Assembly (NCBI GenBank): GCA_000156115.1 | Contig: DS995276.1 | Coordinates: 1,501,523 to 1,565,522, forward strand | Source of the DNA: Rhodobacteraceae bacterium HTCC2083 | Lineage (GTDB): Bacteria > Pseudomonadota > Alphaproteobacteria > Rhodobacterales > Rhodobacteraceae | Length of the DNA stretch: 64,000 bases | Direction: 5' to 3' | Part shown: in pieces, positions 17,206 to 28,848 of the stretch | Layout of the letters: each line of letters starts with the position of its first letter | How positions within the stretch are numbered: the first letter of the stretch is position 1 | Made by a program: the position numbers and the translations under genes | Notes under the pieces: model-generated | What the model was told of the DNA's origin: nothing | Database searches by the model: none | Seen by the model: the letters and a program-made list of their open reading frames with translations, nothing else

Positions 17206-18507
17206 ATGCCAATACTCAACGGCAACCTTCCGCACAAAAATATTGCCGTGATTGGGGCGGGGATATCCGGCCTCGGTGCCGCGCACATGCTTGGCAGCGA
17301 TCACCGCGTCACCGTGTTTGAAGCAGAGGCGCGCTTGGGCGGTCATGCGCGCACGATTATTGCGGGTGCGAGTGGCAATCAGCCGGTAGATACGGGCTTT
17401 ATCGTTTTCAATTACGCGAACTATCCTCACTTGGCTGCGCTCTTCGAAGAGCTGGATGTGCCAGTTGTTCCATCAAGCATGAGCTTTGGAGCCTCGATTG
17501 ATGGCGGACGATTGGAGTACGGGCTTGCGTCAGTGCGCGCTGTTTTCGCGCAAAGCAGGAATGCGCTTGATCCTCGCTTCTTGCGAATGTTGCGCGATAT
17601 CAACCGCTTTAATGGAAAGGGCTATGATCTCGCCGCCGCAAATTCCGATTGGACGATTGGAACATTCCTCGAAAACCTCGGTGTCGGTCGATATTTCCGT
17701 GACTACTATCTCGCCCCTTTGTCTGGCGCGATTTGGTCGACGCCAACGGATAGAATTATGGATTTCCCCGCTTACGCGATGATGGATTTCTTTAAAAATC
17801 ATGCGCTGCTTGGAGTGACAGGCCAGCACCAATGGTACACGGTCAAAGGAGGCTCGACCGAGTATGTGCGCCGTGTCGAGGCGTCGCTGCGCGCTAAGGA
17901 TGTAGCGCTGCGACTCGGGTGCCCGATCGATGCAGTGCGCCGAGTTAATGGAAGCGTCGAAGTTAAAGTTTTGGGCGGAGATTGGGAGGCGTTTGATGAG
18001 GTCATTTTTGCTACGCATTCCGATGACAGCCTGCGTTTGCTCGCTGACCCAACAGAAGCAGAAAGTTCTGCGTTGGCAAAAATCACGTATCAGCCGAATG
18101 ACATCATTTTGCACGCTGACGCTTTTGTTATGCCAAGGCGCAAAGTGTGCTGGTCCTCATGGAACTATACAGAGGATGAAAGCAAAACGAATGAACGGAT
18201 TGATCTGACCTATTGGATGAATTCGCTCCAGCCGATTCCGGCAAATGATCCGCATTTTGTTACGCTAAACACCACACGCACGATCCGTGAAGAGTTGATC
18301 TATGATCAAGTGACTTTGCGCCACCCTGTGTTCGATCTGGCGGCTTTGGACGGTCAGCGAGACGTAGCTGCCTTGAATGGTTCCAATAACACATGGTTCT
18401 GTGGCGCGTGGATGAAAAACGGTTTTCACGAAGATGGCCTTTCAAGTGCGGTCGACGTGGTAAACGCATTTCGCGATGGTGCAGCTGCGATGATTGCGGC
18501 GCAATGA
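17206..18507 (+). CDS. FAD-dependent amine oxidoreductase-like protein (RpoE regulon type)
   Basis: ATG 17206 is preferred: GGAG lies about eight bases upstream and the dinucleotide-binding motif IGAGISGLGAAHML then falls near residue 14; ATG 17146 adds 20 unlikely residues. The 433-residue protein has the FAD motif, GGHARTI, and a C-terminal FCGAWMKNGFHEDGLSSA segment that closes the FAD site, as in NAD/FAD-binding proteins located beside rpoE-chrR in many proteobacteria. Homologues in Rhodobacter belong to the RpoE regulon and are linked to membrane fatty-acid modification. The substrate is not established from the sequence. The gene heads a five-gene overlapping operon. Confidence 0.85.
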   Translation: MPILNGNLPHKNIAVIGAGISGLGAAHMLGSDHRVTVFEAEARLGGHARTIIAGASGNQPVDTGFIVFNYANYPHLAALFEELDVPVVPSSMSFGASIDGGRLEYGLASVRAVFAQSRNALDPRFLRMLRDINRFNGKGYDLAAANSDWTIGTFLENLGVGRYFRDYYLAPLSGAIWSTPTDRIMDFPAYAMMDFFKNHALLGVTGQHQWYTVKGGSTEYVRRVEASLRAKDVALRLGCPIDAVRRVNGSVEVKVLGGDWEAFDEVIFATHSDDSLRLLADPTEAESSALAKITYQPNDIILHADAFVMPRRKVCWSSWNYTEDESKTNERIDLTYWMNSLQPIPANDPHFVTLNTTRTIREELIYDQVTLRHPVFDLAALDGQRDVAALNGSNNTWFCGAWMKNGFHEDGLSSAVDVVNAFRDGAAAMIAAQ

Positions 18508-19256
18508 ATCAAGTTCAGCACATTGCTGGCCATACGTTTCACGGACGCAAAGGTGATATCGCCAATGCGTTCCGATATCGCGTGGACTATGTTTTGCTTG
18601 ATATGGACAAGACGGGTGCTAAGCCTTCGCTGTTCTCCCGCAATGAGCGCAATGTAACTGCAGTTTTTGACTGCGATCACGGGGGCGTGCCTAAGGCGGG
18701 GCATGGCGCAAAATGGGTGCGTGAGGTGCTCAATGCGAACGAGGTCGCGTTGTGTGGCACGATCCTTCTTCTGACCCAACCACGTGTGTTTGGTCATGTG
18801 TTTAATCCGGTCTGCTTTTGGCTAATCCATAACGATCAAGACCAGCTTTGCGCCGTGATCTCCGAGGTCACGAACACATATGGGGATCGCCATAGCTACT
18901 TGTGTCACCATGATGATTTACGGCCAATTGCGCCTAGCGATCGTTTGAAGTCGCGCAAACTGATGCATGTGTCTCCTTTCCAGCCCGTCGAAGGCGGATA
19001 CGAATTTCGCTTTGATATTTCCACAACGCGTGTTGGGATTTTCATCGATTACACGAGCCAAAAAGGTGGCTTGATCGCCACGCTCGCAGGGCCGCGAGCA
19101 CCGCTGAGCAACGCGAGTATCCTTGGATTTTGTATGAAACGCCCCTTTGGGTCGCGCCGCGTGTTAGGGCTGATCCATTGGCAAGCACTGAAACTTTGGT
19201 GGAAAGGCGCCGGTTTTCGTAACCGACCCGAACCACCCACGCGCGAAGTCTCGTGA
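18504..19256 (+). CDS. DUF1365 domain protein
   Basis: The start at ATG 18504 overlaps the previous stop (ATGA). The 250-residue protein has the DUF1365 signatures RVFGHVFNPVCFWL (near residue 95) and AVISEVTNTYGDRHSY, plus KLMHVSPFQPVEGGYEF. No signal peptide or clear membrane helix is visible. DUF1365 genes sit beside the FAD oxidoreductase in RpoE-linked operons across proteobacteria; the biochemical role is undetermined, though involvement in lipid modification is suspected from context. Confidence 0.87.
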   Translation: MNQVQHIAGHTFHGRKGDIANAFRYRVDYVLLDMDKTGAKPSLFSRNERNVTAVFDCDHGGVPKAGHGAKWVREVLNANEVALCGTILLLTQPRVFGHVFNPVCFWLIHNDQDQLCAVISEVTNTYGDRHSYLCHHDDLRPIAPSDRLKSRKLMHVSPFQPVEGGYEFRFDISTTRVGIFIDYTSQKGGLIATLAGPRAPLSNASILGFCMKRPFGSRRVLGLIHWQALKLWWKGAGFRNRPEPPTREVS

Positions 19257-20503
19257 TGGCAGCGGCCGCTTCACATGACACGCGGGTATCCGCTTTGGGT
19301 GGCTATGCGGTGTTTGCCGCATTGTTGTCGGCGGCGGGCTTGCCGATCTACATCCACGCGCCCAAGTTCTATGTGGACGAATTTGGCGTTTCGCTGGGCG
19401 CACTAGGCGCCGTGTTATTCGCGCTGCGTTTGCTCGATGTGGTGCAGGATCCGCTACTTGGAAAGCTTGCAGCGATGACAGCCTCCGCACGAGGAAAGGC
19501 CGTTGCGATTGGCGTTGTGGTGATGTGTGGTGGGATGCTGGGATTGTTCGCAATCGCGCCGATGTTCTCGCCCGTTTCGTGGTTTGCGATGATGCTGACG
19601 CTGGTGTTTTCCGCGTTCAGCTTTCTGACGATTGCCTTTTACGCCCAGGGGGTTGGCAAAGCAGATACTATGGCAGCTGGCGGTCACCTAAGAATCGCGC
19701 GTTGGCGTGAAACAGGCGCGCTTTTGGGAGTGTGTGCCGCGTCTATCGCACCGTTTGTATTCTTGTTCTACATGGAGGCAGAGTTCACAGGCTTTGCCAT
19801 CGCATTCGCAATGTTGGGTCTGTTAGCCGTCCTGCTGATGCGCCACGAATGGGGCAATGCTAAGCCTGATGCGGGACCCGGATTTCGGGTGATCCTTCAA
19901 GACACACAGGCGCGTCGCCTGCTTCTGATCGCTTTAGTTAACGCAGCCCCAGTCGCGGTCAGTTCAACGTTGTTTCTTTTTTTCGTGGAAAGCCGCCTTG
20001 CAGCCCCCGGCCAAGAAGGCACTTTGCTGCTACTTTTTTTCGTCAGCGCGGCTGTCGCGGCGCCGATCTGGGGTATTTTGGCACAGAAATACGGGATCAA
20101 GCCCGTGCTTTTGGTCGCGATGGTTCTTGCCGTTTTTGCGTTTGCCGTCGCCATTACACTCGGTTCTGGCGACACGTTTTTGTTTGCGCTCGTCTGCGTC
20201 GCTACTGGCGCTGCGATGGGTGCGGACCTCACTCTTTTACCTGCGGCTTTCGCCACACGCATGGCAGAAATCGCACCGAACGCTGCTGAGGGTTTTGGCC
20301 TTTGGGCATTGGTGTCGAAACTTTCGCTTGCGTTTGCGGCTGTCGTTTTGCTCCCCTTGTTGGAGCGAGCCGGATTTTCTTCCGGTGGCGAAAATACTGA
20401 AGCCTCACTTTGGCTTTTGACGTTACTATACGCGGCAGTGCCTTGCGGGTTGAAATGCCTTGCTATCGCGTTGCTTGCGACAACTCAGCTAGAAAAGGGA
20501 TAA
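19256..20503 (+). CDS. MFS transporter (MelB/GPH-like) in the RpoE-linked operon
   Basis: The 415-residue protein has about twelve hydrophobic helices. It begins SALGGYAVFAALLSAAGLPIYIHAPKFY and has the LRLLDVVQDPLLGKL loop typical of MelB-like carriers, in which the Asp residues bind the coupling cation. ATG 19256 overlaps the DUF1365 stop (TGATG); GTG 19253 is an alternative. The substrate is unknown. A lipid or lipid-fragment flippase-like role would fit neighbours that act on membrane lipids, but this is inference only. Confidence 0.8.
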   Translation: MAAAASHDTRVSALGGYAVFAALLSAAGLPIYIHAPKFYVDEFGVSLGALGAVLFALRLLDVVQDPLLGKLAAMTASARGKAVAIGVVVMCGGMLGLFAIAPMFSPVSWFAMMLTLVFSAFSFLTIAFYAQGVGKADTMAAGGHLRIARWRETGALLGVCAASIAPFVFLFYMEAEFTGFAIAFAMLGLLAVLLMRHEWGNAKPDAGPGFRVILQDTQARRLLLIALVNAAPVAVSSTLFLFFVESRLAAPGQEGTLLLLFFVSAAVAAPIWGILAQKYGIKPVLLVAMVLAVFAFAVAITLGSGDTFLFALVCVATGAAMGADLTLLPAAFATRMAEIAPNAAEGFGLWALVSKLSLAFAAVVLLPLLERAGFSSGGENTEASLWLLTLLYAAVPCGLKCLAIALLATTQLEKG

Positions 20504-20507
20504 CGAT

Positions 20508-21071
20508 ATGGAAGCGATTGGATACGTATTACTGGGTGTCGCTTTGATGCTCGTACTCAACCATTTCAAGACAAAGTACATGGACTTCGCAGCGCAAAGC
20601 CCTCTGGATTACGCCAAGAATGATGCCCAGTTTGATCTGCGTGAGCATCTGAATGGTCCGATTGAATGCGAAGGTGTAATCTATGGCCCTACTGGCCGAG
20701 TCACATCGCGTTTCGTGGGTAATTTTGAGGCGAAATGGGACGGCAACAAAGGCTATATGCGTGAAGAGTTTCGCTACGATAGCGGCACGGTGCAGAACCG
20801 TGAATGGCACCTAACGCTTGGCAGTGACGGTGCGATTAAGGCTGAGGCACCGGATGTGATCGGAACCGGTTCGGGCACGCAAACAGGCTCTGCGGTGCAG
20901 TTGAAATATCGCATCAAGCTCCCAGATGAAGCGGGTGGGCACGTCCTCGATACGATTGATTGGATGTATCTGGCACCCAACGGATCAATCGTGAACCGTA
21001 GCCAGTTCCGCAAGTTCGGCTTCAAGGTCGCGGAGTTGGTCGCAACAATGAGAAAGAAGGAAGTGGCGTGA
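20508..21071 (+). CDS. DUF3833 family membrane-anchored protein
   Basis: The 187-residue protein starts with one hydrophobic helix (residues 5-18) and continues with a beta-rich body containing LREHLNGPIECEGVIYGPTGRVTSRF and KWDGNKGYMREEFRYDSGTVQNREWHL, which is the DUF3833 pattern. Such proteins recur in rpoE-chrR-linked operons; their function is unknown. It follows the MFS gene after 4 bases and its stop overlaps the GTG start of the next gene. Confidence 0.8.
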   Translation: MEAIGYVLLGVALMLVLNHFKTKYMDFAAQSPLDYAKNDAQFDLREHLNGPIECEGVIYGPTGRVTSRFVGNFEAKWDGNKGYMREEFRYDSGTVQNREWHLTLGSDGAIKAEAPDVIGTGSGTQTGSAVQLKYRIKLPDEAGGHVLDTIDWMYLAPNGSIVNRSQFRKFGFKVAELVATMRKKEVA

Positions 21072-21799
21072 GAGAGTGGTCGGGCAAACGGTATTGGCTT
21101 GTCGGGGCCAGTGAAGGTTTAGGCGCAGCTTTGGCGCATCAACTGGCGCGTGCAGGGGTGGAGGTTATCGTCTCCGCACGTTCGCAAGATAAGCTAGATG
21201 CGCTGGTTTCTGAATTGCCCGGAAACGCGTCGTCACAAGTCGTCGATGTGAGTGATAGTGCAAGTGTTGAAACGGCAGCTCAGGTCGTCGGTGATGTTGA
21301 TGGCGTCGTCTTCTTGGCGGGCGTTTACTGGCCGATGACATCGCAAAATTGGGGCGCGAGCCGTGCGGAGGCGATGGCCGATATTAACTTCACGGGCGCC
21401 ATTCGTGTGATGGGATCCGTTATGCCAATGATGCAAGAACGTGGCTCGGGCCACCTTGTGATTACTGGCTCATTATCTGGTTTCCGTGGCTTGCCCGGCG
21501 CAATTGGCTATGCCGCGTCAAAGGCAGGTACGATGGCTTTGGCAGAAAGCATGTACGCGGATTTGCGTGGCAGTGGGATCGATGTGCAGCTCGCCAATCC
21601 GGGGTTCATCAAGACACGTTTAACCGAGAAAAATAATTTCAACATGCCTTTCATTATGGAACCTGTAGAGGCTGCGCATGAGATGTTTGAGCTGATGAAC
21701 TCGCCTCGCTTCAAGAAAAGCTTCCCGCGTGTCTTTTCATGGGTGTTCCGCCTAAGCCAGTTCATGCCGGACTGGATGTACTACCGTCTATTTGCTTAA
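21068..21799 (+). CDS. Short-chain dehydrogenase/reductase
   Basis: The start is GTG 21068, in a GTGA overlap with the previous stop. The 243-residue SDR has the cofactor motif GASEGLGAA near residue 14, an NNAG-equivalent FLAGVYW, catalytic Ser in ITGSLSGF, and the YAASK Tyr-Lys pair. It closes the operon, which suggests an oxidoreductive step in the same process as the FAD protein and DUF1365. It ends with a 4-base overlap against the convergent saccharopine dehydrogenase gene. Confidence 0.88.
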   Translation: MREWSGKRYWLVGASEGLGAALAHQLARAGVEVIVSARSQDKLDALVSELPGNASSQVVDVSDSASVETAAQVVGDVDGVVFLAGVYWPMTSQNWGASRAEAMADINFTGAIRVMGSVMPMMQERGSGHLVITGSLSGFRGLPGAIGYAASKAGTMALAESMYADLRGSGIDVQLANPGFIKTRLTEKNNFNMPFIMEPVEAAHEMFELMNSPRFKKSFPRVFSWVFRLSQFMPDWMYYRLFA

Positions 21800-22842
21800 A
21801 GATGTTTGTGAAACGTCGCCTCTGCTTGCGCCCAAACACCTGTGTCCAAGTCAGTGAGCATCAGCAGAGAGGGGAGTAATTGCATTGCATAATCCTCGGA
21901 GCTTTCAACCGGCAGCATTGAGGGGAGATTGTCGATTGCAGTCACATCGAGAGGCGGCGCATCATGCACACGCAAGGCGGGTTCGGCCCACGTTGTTGTG
22001 CGATCATAGACCTTGATTGGAGAGAAGTCGCTATCGGGATCGCAGGCAATATCGCCAATCACGGTAAGCTGGCGCGCGTCAGTTTTTGCGCTTTCCGATA
22101 CAAAAACTGGCGTACCGGGACGCGCAAGGATGCAATTTAAAAAGATTGCGTGTTCAAAGACTTGTGGGAATGGTCCGCCACTGGCGGTCTCTGCCATATC
22201 CCATTTGGTCACAGGAATATCGAGGGTGCTGAGGAGGTCCGCTGCACCTGTTCCAACGCGGCCAAGCGCGCCGATGATAAGCGCATTAAGTTTCGTTTTA
22301 TTGTGCTGAGCCATGTGTTCTTGCAGATTTTTAAGCAGCGCATCGGAACTTTTGAAAACGCCCACAGGTCCCGCAATTTCATCCCTTTGTTGCGCTATCC
22401 AGCAGCGCAGAGCAACGGCAGCCCCTGCATAACCTGCCCAATACCCGAACGCAGCGACACGTCTACCCGCCTGGTCAACAAGGTATTCGAGATCATACAA
22501 GGTGCCGCCACCGGCTTTGAAACGATCGAGCAGAACCCGCCCTGATGGTTGGCCTTTGTAAGCATGACCGAACATTATGTGGCAATGAGTGAGGGGCGTG
22601 CCATCCTCGGGAAGCTCTTTTAGGCCAAAGATGATGGCATCACTTGGGGCTGATGGCCAGCTGTTCTCTGGCGCGATGATGCATCCGGCTGCCTGGTAAC
22701 CTTCAATTCCGATTGCGCGCACGGTGCTCTGCTCAATCGTAACCTGAACCCCTGCTTTAAGCAATTCGGCAGCGCCAGCAGGCGTCACCCCAACGCGTTC
22801 TTCATTTTTGCGCTGCTCCGCGCGCACCCAGAGATGTGTCAT
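21796..22842 (-). CDS. Saccharopine dehydrogenase (NAD+, L-lysine-forming type)
   Basis: The 348-residue protein matches the alanine-dehydrogenase/saccharopine-dehydrogenase fold: WVRAEQRKNEERVGVTP near the start (substrate-binding Lys and Arg), FGHAYKGQ, a Rossmann GALGRVGTGAADLL near residue 195, and LPSMLPVESSEDYA near the end. The enzyme interconverts saccharopine with lysine plus 2-oxoglutarate. Together with dapA elsewhere in the window, this suggests lysine is both made by the DAP route and handled through saccharopine. It lies 12 bases downstream of the histidine phosphatase gene. Confidence 0.88.
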   Translation of the reverse strand: MTHLWVRAEQRKNEERVGVTPAGAAELLKAGVQVTIEQSTVRAIGIEGYQAAGCIIAPENSWPSAPSDAIIFGLKELPEDGTPLTHCHIMFGHAYKGQPSGRVLLDRFKAGGGTLYDLEYLVDQAGRRVAAFGYWAGYAGAAVALRCWIAQQRDEIAGPVGVFKSSDALLKNLQEHMAQHNKTKLNALIIGALGRVGTGAADLLSTLDIPVTKWDMAETASGGPFPQVFEHAIFLNCILARPGTPVFVSESAKTDARQLTVIGDIACDPDSDFSPIKVYDRTTTWAEPALRVHDAPPLDVTAIDNLPSMLPVESSEDYAMQLLPSLLMLTDLDTGVWAQAEATFHKHL

Positions 22843-22854
22843 GCAAAAGCCTCT

Positions 22855-23514
22855 TTAAATATGTGTTTGCGCATGATGGCGCCCAATCTGTTCAAGATGT
22901 GAGATGTTGTTGAACTGGGACAGTGACAGCTTTGGCCCAATTTTTGTAAACCGATGCGTCGATGAGTTCATGATCGACAGGCAGGTCCGCGCGTAATTGT
23001 CAGTATCAAGGCTTAGAACCTGACGTGTCATCAAGCCGATGACTCCACCCGATGTGATGACCAAAGCGCGATCACTGCGCGCGCTGATGTCCTCGATGGC
23101 TTGGCTCACGCGGTCTTCGAAGCTTGCGAAACTTTCGGGGATATTCTGAAGGTGCCCGTCCATCCATGCCTCAAACAGACGCGGCATATGCGCGACGAAA
23201 TCTGCCTGCTGCGTTGGAATGGGCTGTCCGCTATAGGCCTCAAAAGCGTTAGACAGGTCAAAATAAGCGAGTTCGTTCAGGCGCGCATCTTGGGTAACTG
23301 GCGCATAGTCTGCTGCCTGCATGCCAGAAGCCGTTTCGATATGACGACGCAAAGTACCGCAATAGACGCTGTCAAACGCTCTATTTGTGTCGCGTAAATG
23401 TGTGCCAAGCCACGCTGCTTGTTCGTGTCCAAGCGGGCTTAACTTGTCATACCCATGCTCATCAGTGCTATTCGAATTGGCCTGCCCATGCCGTACGAGC
23501 GTGATCTCTGTCAT
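22855..23514 (-). CDS. Histidine phosphatase superfamily protein
   Basis: The phosphoglycerate-mutase-like signature is clear: LVRHGQANSN at residues 6-15 provides the phospho-accepting His, and the second catalytic His is replaced or hidden in ALVITSGGVIGL where a typical SHG would be found. That substitution (SGG for SHG) may reduce classical activity. Length is 219 residues. It is the first gene of a two-gene operon with saccharopine dehydrogenase. The substrate is unknown. Confidence 0.8.
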   Translation of the reverse strand: MTEITLVRHGQANSNSTDEHGYDKLSPLGHEQAAWLGTHLRDTNRAFDSVYCGTLRRHIETASGMQAADYAPVTQDARLNELAYFDLSNAFEAYSGQPIPTQQADFVAHMPRLFEAWMDGHLQNIPESFASFEDRVSQAIEDISARSDRALVITSGGVIGLMTRQVLSLDTDNYARTCLSIMNSSTHRFTKIGPKLSLSQFNNISHLEQIGRHHAQTHI

Positions 23515-23610
23515 AACATTTCCTTGTCGCTTGGCTCAGATGTAGCGCTCTGGATCGAGAGTTGAAAGGGCAGGCTTTCTGTGACCCTAATGTGGGAAAG
23601 GAAACAGCCT

Positions 23611-24807
23611 ATGCCCCTCAATTTGCAACGGTTTTTAGAGAGTTTGCATTACCTGCGCAGTTTTGGTGCCAGTGGGGTCGGCTGGGGTGTGGTTCGACCT
23701 GCCTTTAGCGCCGCCGATATTGATGCGCGTGCGTGGCTTGCCAGCGAATTGCGCGCCTGTGGATTAGAGGTTCATGTAGACCCTGCGGGATCTGTGTTTG
23801 GGATTGCGAAAGGGCAAAGCCTACTGCTTGGGTCACACACAGACAGCCAACCAGAGGGCGGGTGGCTTGACGGTGCTTTGGGTGTGATGGCTGCCTTGGA
23901 AATTGCGAAAGCGCGGTTTGAGGACGGGTTAACGCCCGTATCTGTGGTGTCATTTCAAGATGAAGAGGGACGTTTCGGTGTGACTACTGGCAGTGCCATT
24001 TGGGCTGGAACGCTTGATCTGAAAACTGCGGAGGCATTGATGGATCGTGATGGCGTCACCTTTCGAGACGCGCGGGCGATGATGGGGGGAAAGCGCGAGA
24101 TTTTTGTTGAGCCTCAAAGGTTTTCCGGCTTCATCGAAATGCATATCGAGCAAGGTCCAGTGATGGATGAGACGTCAGATATCGTCGGAGTTGTCAGCGA
24201 TATTGTTGGTATTCGAGACATGAAAATAGTGTTTGAGGGTCAGCAAAATCATGCGGGCACAACGCCAATGGCGATACGGCGCGATGCGTTTCAAGCGCTC
24301 TCCGCATTCAATGCGTTGCTGAACGAGCGTTTGCGCAATGTTGTGACGCCGCAAACTGTTTGGACAATTGGACAGGTCAGTTTGTATCCGAACGCGTCCT
24401 CAATTGTGCCCGGCAAAGTCGTGTTTTCGATGCAGTGGCTGGATGGCGATTCGGATCGGCTCGCACGTATGGAAAGCGTGATCAGAGAAACCGCTGAAGA
24501 GATTGCAGATACACATGAAATGGCGCTGAAGTATGATCCTTTGTTGGGGTTGGAGCCTGTCGCGATGGACACGTATTTACGCGAAGCTTTAGAGCAAAGT
24601 GCACAGGAGCATGCCCCAAAGCAATGGCGCGTCATGCCGTCTGGTGCGTTGCATGACGCAACGAATGTGTCTGCTTTGATGCCCGCAGCAATGCTGTTTG
24701 TTCCATCCATTGGTGGCATCAGTCACGACTTTGCTGAAGACACGAAAGAGGATGATCTTATGATGGGGCTTAAGGTTCTGGCAGGCGCGGTGGATCGTTT
24801 GATCTAA
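23611..24807 (+). CDS. M20-type Zn-dependent amidohydrolase (hydantoinase/carbamoylase family)
   Basis: ATG 23611 is chosen because AAAGGA lies nine bases upstream; GTG 23581 adds ten residues. The 398-residue protein has the metal-ligand motifs [30 protein letters not shown] (the general-base Glu pair), [11 protein letters not shown], and HAGTTPM in the lid domain, as in N-carbamoyl-amino-acid hydrolases, beta-ureidopropionase and allantoate amidohydrolase. The exact amide substrate cannot be told. It diverges from the histidine phosphatase gene and ends overlapping the convergent thioesterase gene by 4 bases. Confidence 0.87.
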   Translation: MPLNLQRFLESLHYLRSFGASGVGWGVVRPAFSAADIDARAWLASELRACGLEVHVDPAGSVFGIAKGQSLLLGSHTDSQPEGGWLDGALGVMAALEIAKARFEDGLTPVSVVSFQDEEGRFGVTTGSAIWAGTLDLKTAEALMDRDGVTFRDARAMMGGKREIFVEPQRFSGFIEMHIEQGPVMDETSDIVGVVSDIVGIRDMKIVFEGQQNHAGTTPMAIRRDAFQALSAFNALLNERLRNVVTPQTVWTIGQVSLYPNASSIVPGKVVFSMQWLDGDSDRLARMESVIRETAEEIADTHEMALKYDPLLGLEPVAMDTYLREALEQSAQEHAPKQWRVMPSGALHDATNVSALMPAAMLFVPSIGGISHDFAEDTKEDDLMMGLKVLAGAVDRLI

Positions 24808-25196
24808 ATCGTGACAGGGACCATCGTGCCTTGCAAAACTGCAACATGTTTGCGTGTTTCGCCGTCAATCGCCCAAACGTCAGCCGCAACAACAACCAAA
24901 CGCCGGCCAGGTTTTAGAACGCGTCCCGCAGCAATCAACCGTCCTTTGCCAGCGGACAGATAGTTGATCTTCAACTCTGCGGTCATGATTTCATTTTCAA
25001 GCGGGACCATGGTAAGCGCTGCATAACCTGCTGCGCTGTCCGCGATTGAAAAGACCAAGCCACCATGCGCAAACCCTTGTTGTTGCGTGTAGGCGTCTGA
25101 AACATCTGCTGTGATCTCGGCTTGGCCAAGGCTCACAGCAGTCATTTTTGCGCCAAGAGAAACCATCATCGCTTGGTTCGCAAAACTGTTGCGCAC
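24804..25196 (-). CDS. PaaI-type hotdog-fold thioesterase
   Basis: The 130-residue protein has the hotdog central helix with [22 protein letters not shown], where the HGG and the Asp belong to the PaaI-type active site, and the strand [14 protein letters not shown]. The only start codon between the preceding in-frame stop and the conserved region is GTG 25196. PaaI-type enzymes hydrolyse acyl-CoA, often aromatic acyl-CoA intermediates, but the substrate is unproven here. It lies 28 bases after gyrB on the same strand. Confidence 0.83.
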   Translation of the reverse strand: MRNSFANQAMMVSLGAKMTAVSLGQAEITADVSDAYTQQQGFAHGGLVFSIADSAAGYAALTMVPLENEIMTAELKINYLSAGKGRLIAAGRVLKPGRRLVVVAADVWAIDGETRKHVAVLQGTMVPVTI

Positions 25197-25224
25197 CTTC
25201 GCTTCTATGGCTGGGTCGAGCGGA

Positions 25225-27657
<2,433 letters not shown>

Positions 27658-27732
27658 TTATTTAGGGATTTTATACTAAGCTTTGGGGAGATTGTCACGC
27701 GCAACAGCTATATTTTGTGTGCTGCGCAAAGC

Positions 27733-28839
27733 CTAGCCTTGGCGAACAATATTGGTTTCGCTAATGCCATCATTTTCGGTGACTTCAAGGTGGACGGATT
27801 GGCTCGACAGGCTGTCAAAAAGCTCTGCACCAGTGCCTGTCATCCAAGCTTGTGCGCCAAGCGCTGATATCTCCGCATATAATGCGGCGCGACGGGTCGC
27901 ATCAAGATGGGCTGCGACTTCATCGAGTAAAAGGATGGGCGGTGCGCCGATTTGCCCAGCCAGCGCGCGCGCATTCGCAAGGATGAGGGAGATCAGCAGC
28001 GCTTTTTGCTCACCCGTTGAGCAATCTTTGGCGGGTACGCCCTTGGCGGTGAATACCCCGTACAGATCAGCGCGATGAGGACCGACCAGAGTACGACCCG
28101 CGGCAAGATCACGAAAGCGACTGGCCTCAAAAGCGTCTTTCAGATCAACGCTATCGACGGGCATGGCGTCTTCTGCGTGGGTCAATTCGAGGTCAGCAGT
28201 AGGGAAGGGGGTTTTGGCCTGCGCCTGCGCGTTGCTAAGGAAAGTTAACGTGCGGACGCGGTTTTCGTGGATAACTGCGCCCGTTTCGGCAAGGCGTGTT
28301 TCGAGCACACCGTACCACATCGGATCGCGCACGTTCTCTTTCAGCAGCTTGTTGCGCTCGCGCATGGTTTTTTCATAGGTGAGCGACGCCTCGGCGTGGT
28401 TCGGGAAAAAGCTAAGCGCCATGCGATCAAGAAAGCGACGACGCCCTTCAGCGCCTTCAATCCAGAGACGATCCATTGCGGGGATAAGCCAAAGAACGCG
28501 AGAAAGTTCGGCAAGTCGGTTTTGGGGTACGGGTTTAGAATTGGCTTTGGTACTGCGCGCGCTGCCATTTTCGGACCACATCTCGATCTCGTGTGTTTGG
28601 TCTTGCGTTTGCAAAAGCCCTGTAACTTTCCACCCCAACGCCTCGGGGCGGCGTGTCATGTCTTCGGCACTGGCGCGCCGCATACCGCGACCCGGTGAGA
28701 AGAGGGAAACCGCCTCAAGAATGTTGGTTTTGCCAGCGCCATTCGGGCCATAGATCGCAACAGGCAAAGGCCCACATGAAATGCGGGCCAGCTTGTGCGA
28801 GCGGAAATGTGAAAGCGTAAGCTCGGTTATGGCGAGCAT
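27733..28839 (-). CDS. recF: DNA replication and repair protein RecF
   Basis: RecF is an SMC-like ATPase that helps load RecA at gaps. The 368-residue protein has the Walker A YGPNGAGKTNILEA near residue 31, a signature STGEQKALL, and Walker B PPILLLDEVAAHLD followed by RAALYAEI. It lies nine bases downstream of dnaN, consistent with co-transcription. Confidence 0.94.
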   Translation of the reverse strand: MLAITELTLSHFRSHKLARISCGPLPVAIYGPNGAGKTNILEAVSLFSPGRGMRRASAEDMTRRPEALGWKVTGLLQTQDQTHEIEMWSENGSARSTKANSKPVPQNRLAELSRVLWLIPAMDRLWIEGAEGRRRFLDRMALSFFPNHAEASLTYEKTMRERNKLLKENVRDPMWYGVLETRLAETGAVIHENRVRTLTFLSNAQAQAKTPFPTADLELTHAEDAMPVDSVDLKDAFEASRFRDLAAGRTLVGPHRADLYGVFTAKGVPAKDCSTGEQKALLISLILANARALAGQIGAPPILLLDEVAAHLDATRRAALYAEISALGAQAWMTGTGAELFDSLSSQSVHLEVTENDGISETNIVRQG

Positions 28840-28848
28840 CGGCTGGCT

